Shown: piece after piece, positions 30,524 to 32,065 of the stretch
How the letters are laid out: each line of letters opens with the position of its first letter
How positions within the stretch are numbered: the stretch's first letter is position 1
NCBI GenBank assembly: GCA_024220525.1
Contig: JAMYWO010000276.1
Coordinates: forward strand, 1-32,065
Reading direction: 5' to 3'
Origin: Cochliopodium minus
Lineage: Eukaryota > Discosea > Himatismenida > Cochliopodiidae
Length of the DNA: 32,065 nucleotides
The notes under the pieces: generated by a model
What the model saw: only the letters and a program-made list of their open reading frames with translations
Told to the model about the DNA's origin: nothing
The model's database searches: none
Program-made: the position numbers and the translations under genes

Positions 30524-30596
30524 ACAAATAATAAAATAGATTGTATTTAAATTTTAATTTTGTTTTTTTAATTGATTATTTTTTATTTTTTCTTAT

Positions 30597-32065
30597 TTAA
30601 AATATTGAACAACTTTGCCTTTGTTGTTCTGCTTCTATTTTCAAATCCCCAATCAATTTATTGAGAAGAAACAAAAAATTTGGTTGAGGTATGTACCCAA
30701 CTCCACAATAAACTCCACATCCAATGGCAGCATGAACATTGATCAGTTTTTGATTGTTTTTTTGTGAAGAAACAACACAAACTTTGTTGTAATTAACAAA
30801 TGTTTTTGAAGAAAGAAAAGAGGAAGAGATTTGTCTTTCTTCTTCTTTTTTTTCTTCTTGTTCATCATTTGATTCCAATTTTTCAATTGATTGGTAGAAT
30901 GTTGATTTTATGTTGTGTTTTTTATTGTAAAAAACAATTGTTTTTTCAAAATTACTTTCAACAACTTTATCCATCAAAGATTCACTCAATCCATTGCAAC
31001 TTTTTATTTTTCAAATTAAAATTAAAATAAAATTTAAAACATAAGATAAAATTTATTAATTAAAATAAAACCAAATCAATTTTAAATTAAAAATGAGAAA
31101 ATAAATTGGAATAAATTAAAATAATATTTAAATAGAATTAATTAAATATTTTTATTACCTATCAATATAAACATTATTTTGATTCAAGCCCAAATCATCC
31201 AAATATTTTTGAGTAGAACTTTTAGACAAAGTAGATTCGATGTGAATTTTCTTGTGGTGAACTTTTTGCAAAGCAGCAAGACTCTCCTTTTCATTTTCCA
31301 ACAAAGGACATTCAAAGTTGATAACAGCAGTGAGACAAACAGAAAAATGATTTTTCACCAAATCAACAAAAACATTTTGAGAAAAGAGAAAAGGATCTGG
31401 AAAACTCTCCGAGTTCTCTCCATTCAGCAACTGAAAAGCAAAAGCCCAAACATGATCTCCCTTCGCCTCCCTTTCTTCGAGTTCTTTCTCCCACTTGAAT
31501 TTTTGAAACTCAATGACACAATCTCGATTCACATTTTCATATTTGCAAAACTCTGAAACGAGATGAAAAGAACCAACAATAAAAACTGCTTCTTGATCCG
31601 TTTCGTTAATCTTGATACGTGTTATTTTGAGAAAAGGAGAAAGTTCAATCGAGTATTGGGCTGTGAATTCTCCAAGAATGTTTTCTCTCAATTCAAATGG
31701 GAATCTTATTTTGCTAAAAATGTCTTTTTGGTGGAAAAAAAGAGCAAAGTTGAGATATTTCCATTCGTCACTCTCTTTGTATGTTTCAAAATTATTTTCT
31801 TTGCTCCATATTTTATTATTACATTCTATTGATTTTATATCCGCTGTTCCAATGGTCCCAATACCTAATATTAAAAAGCCAAATTTAATGAAAGTGTGAA
31901 ATAAAAAAAATGATTAAAATAGTTTTTGAAATATTTTGTAATAGAAGTTCAAACAAAAAAAAAAAAAAAAATTTAAAAAAAATTTTAAAAATCGTTCAAA
32001 ATTTTTTACCACAAAAATCTAAACAAAAAACAAAAACATTTGAATTTAATAGGACACCAGTGAAA
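30597..32065 (-). CDS. Unrecognised protein, 5' end outside window
   Basis: Two clear exons, 31864-31159 and 30999-30597, join in phase (GATAG|GTAATA...AAAAG|TTGCAA) to read NVYIDSCNGLSESLMDKVVE. A possible 9-nt exon (32018-32010, ATTTTTGTG between TTTAG and GTAAAA) precedes them and would read FCGIGTIGTADIKS. More coding sequence lies beyond the right edge. The visible ~370 residues include SPFLKITRIKINET, AVFIVGSFHLVSEF, VWAFAFQLLNGE, an acidic loop (NDEQEEKKEEE) and a C-terminus with VHAAIGCGVYCGVGYIPQPN and EQQRQSCSIF. The mix of short beta strands and helices suggests a soluble alpha/beta fold. I considered proteasome assembly chaperone 1 but the motifs do not line up well enough. Real gene; function unknown. 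Confidence 0.75.

Noticed and set aside
30597-31864. Proteasome assembly chaperone 1 as identity of the last gene
   Set aside because: Overall length and a FIVGS-like strand fit loosely, but block order and conserved residues do not.

Overview
This is an intron-rich nuclear segment from a very AT-rich eukaryote. The evidence is the many short T-rich introns, mostly GTAA...TAG/CAG, that join protein-coding exons in frame. Typical eukaryotic nuclear and ER genes are present: SNIP1-type FHA, PC4, SPCS1, TraB, F-box, MYND and DysF. TAA, TAG and TGA all act as stops and none is needed as a sense codon, so the standard code fits. I cannot fix the lineage. Zn2Cys6 regulators are most familiar from fungi, but the base composition, microexons and decayed F-box and C-x-C-G-C gene pieces would also suit an amoeba-type protist. 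No rRNA, tRNA, CRISPR array or intact transposon was seen.

Layout: (1) 1-3666, minus strand, compact housekeeping genes: TraB-domain protein (3' end outside the window), dual-specificity phosphatase, SNIP1-like FHA protein, signal peptidase complex subunit 1 and PC4/SUB1 coactivator. (2) 4013-18915, minus strand, five paralogous zinc-cluster/PAS-like transcription factors (A-E below). Between D and E lies a 16-exon gene whose predicted 983-residue product joins a DysF domain, an NmrA-like Rossmann domain and an F-box. A decayed F-box-like gene lies on the opposite strand at 11786-12605. (3) 19750-22171, an OafA-type membrane O-acyltransferase with a C-terminal SGNH domain. (4) 23050-25809, plus strand, a 13-exon ammonium transporter, convergent with a SEL1-repeat/MYND gene. 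(5) 27298-29049, an island with an inverted repeat and small unrecognised or decayed ORFs. (6) 29543-30523, a LigB/DODA-type extradiol dioxygenase; then an unrecognised minus-strand gene that runs off the right edge.

Most gene models here were built by hand. Exon phases were matched, and the total length of every complete model is a multiple of three. Known-family motifs cross the junctions in frame (for example HCFSGISRSAAF, DIREYYQKDG, DGWQYAF, DFAGAGVIHLTGG). Cooperation between the genes is largely inference. The zinc-cluster array looks like a locally expanded regulator family. An NmrA-like domain and an ammonium transporter in the same 13 kb is suggestive of nitrogen or redox sensing, but nothing in the sequence proves a link.
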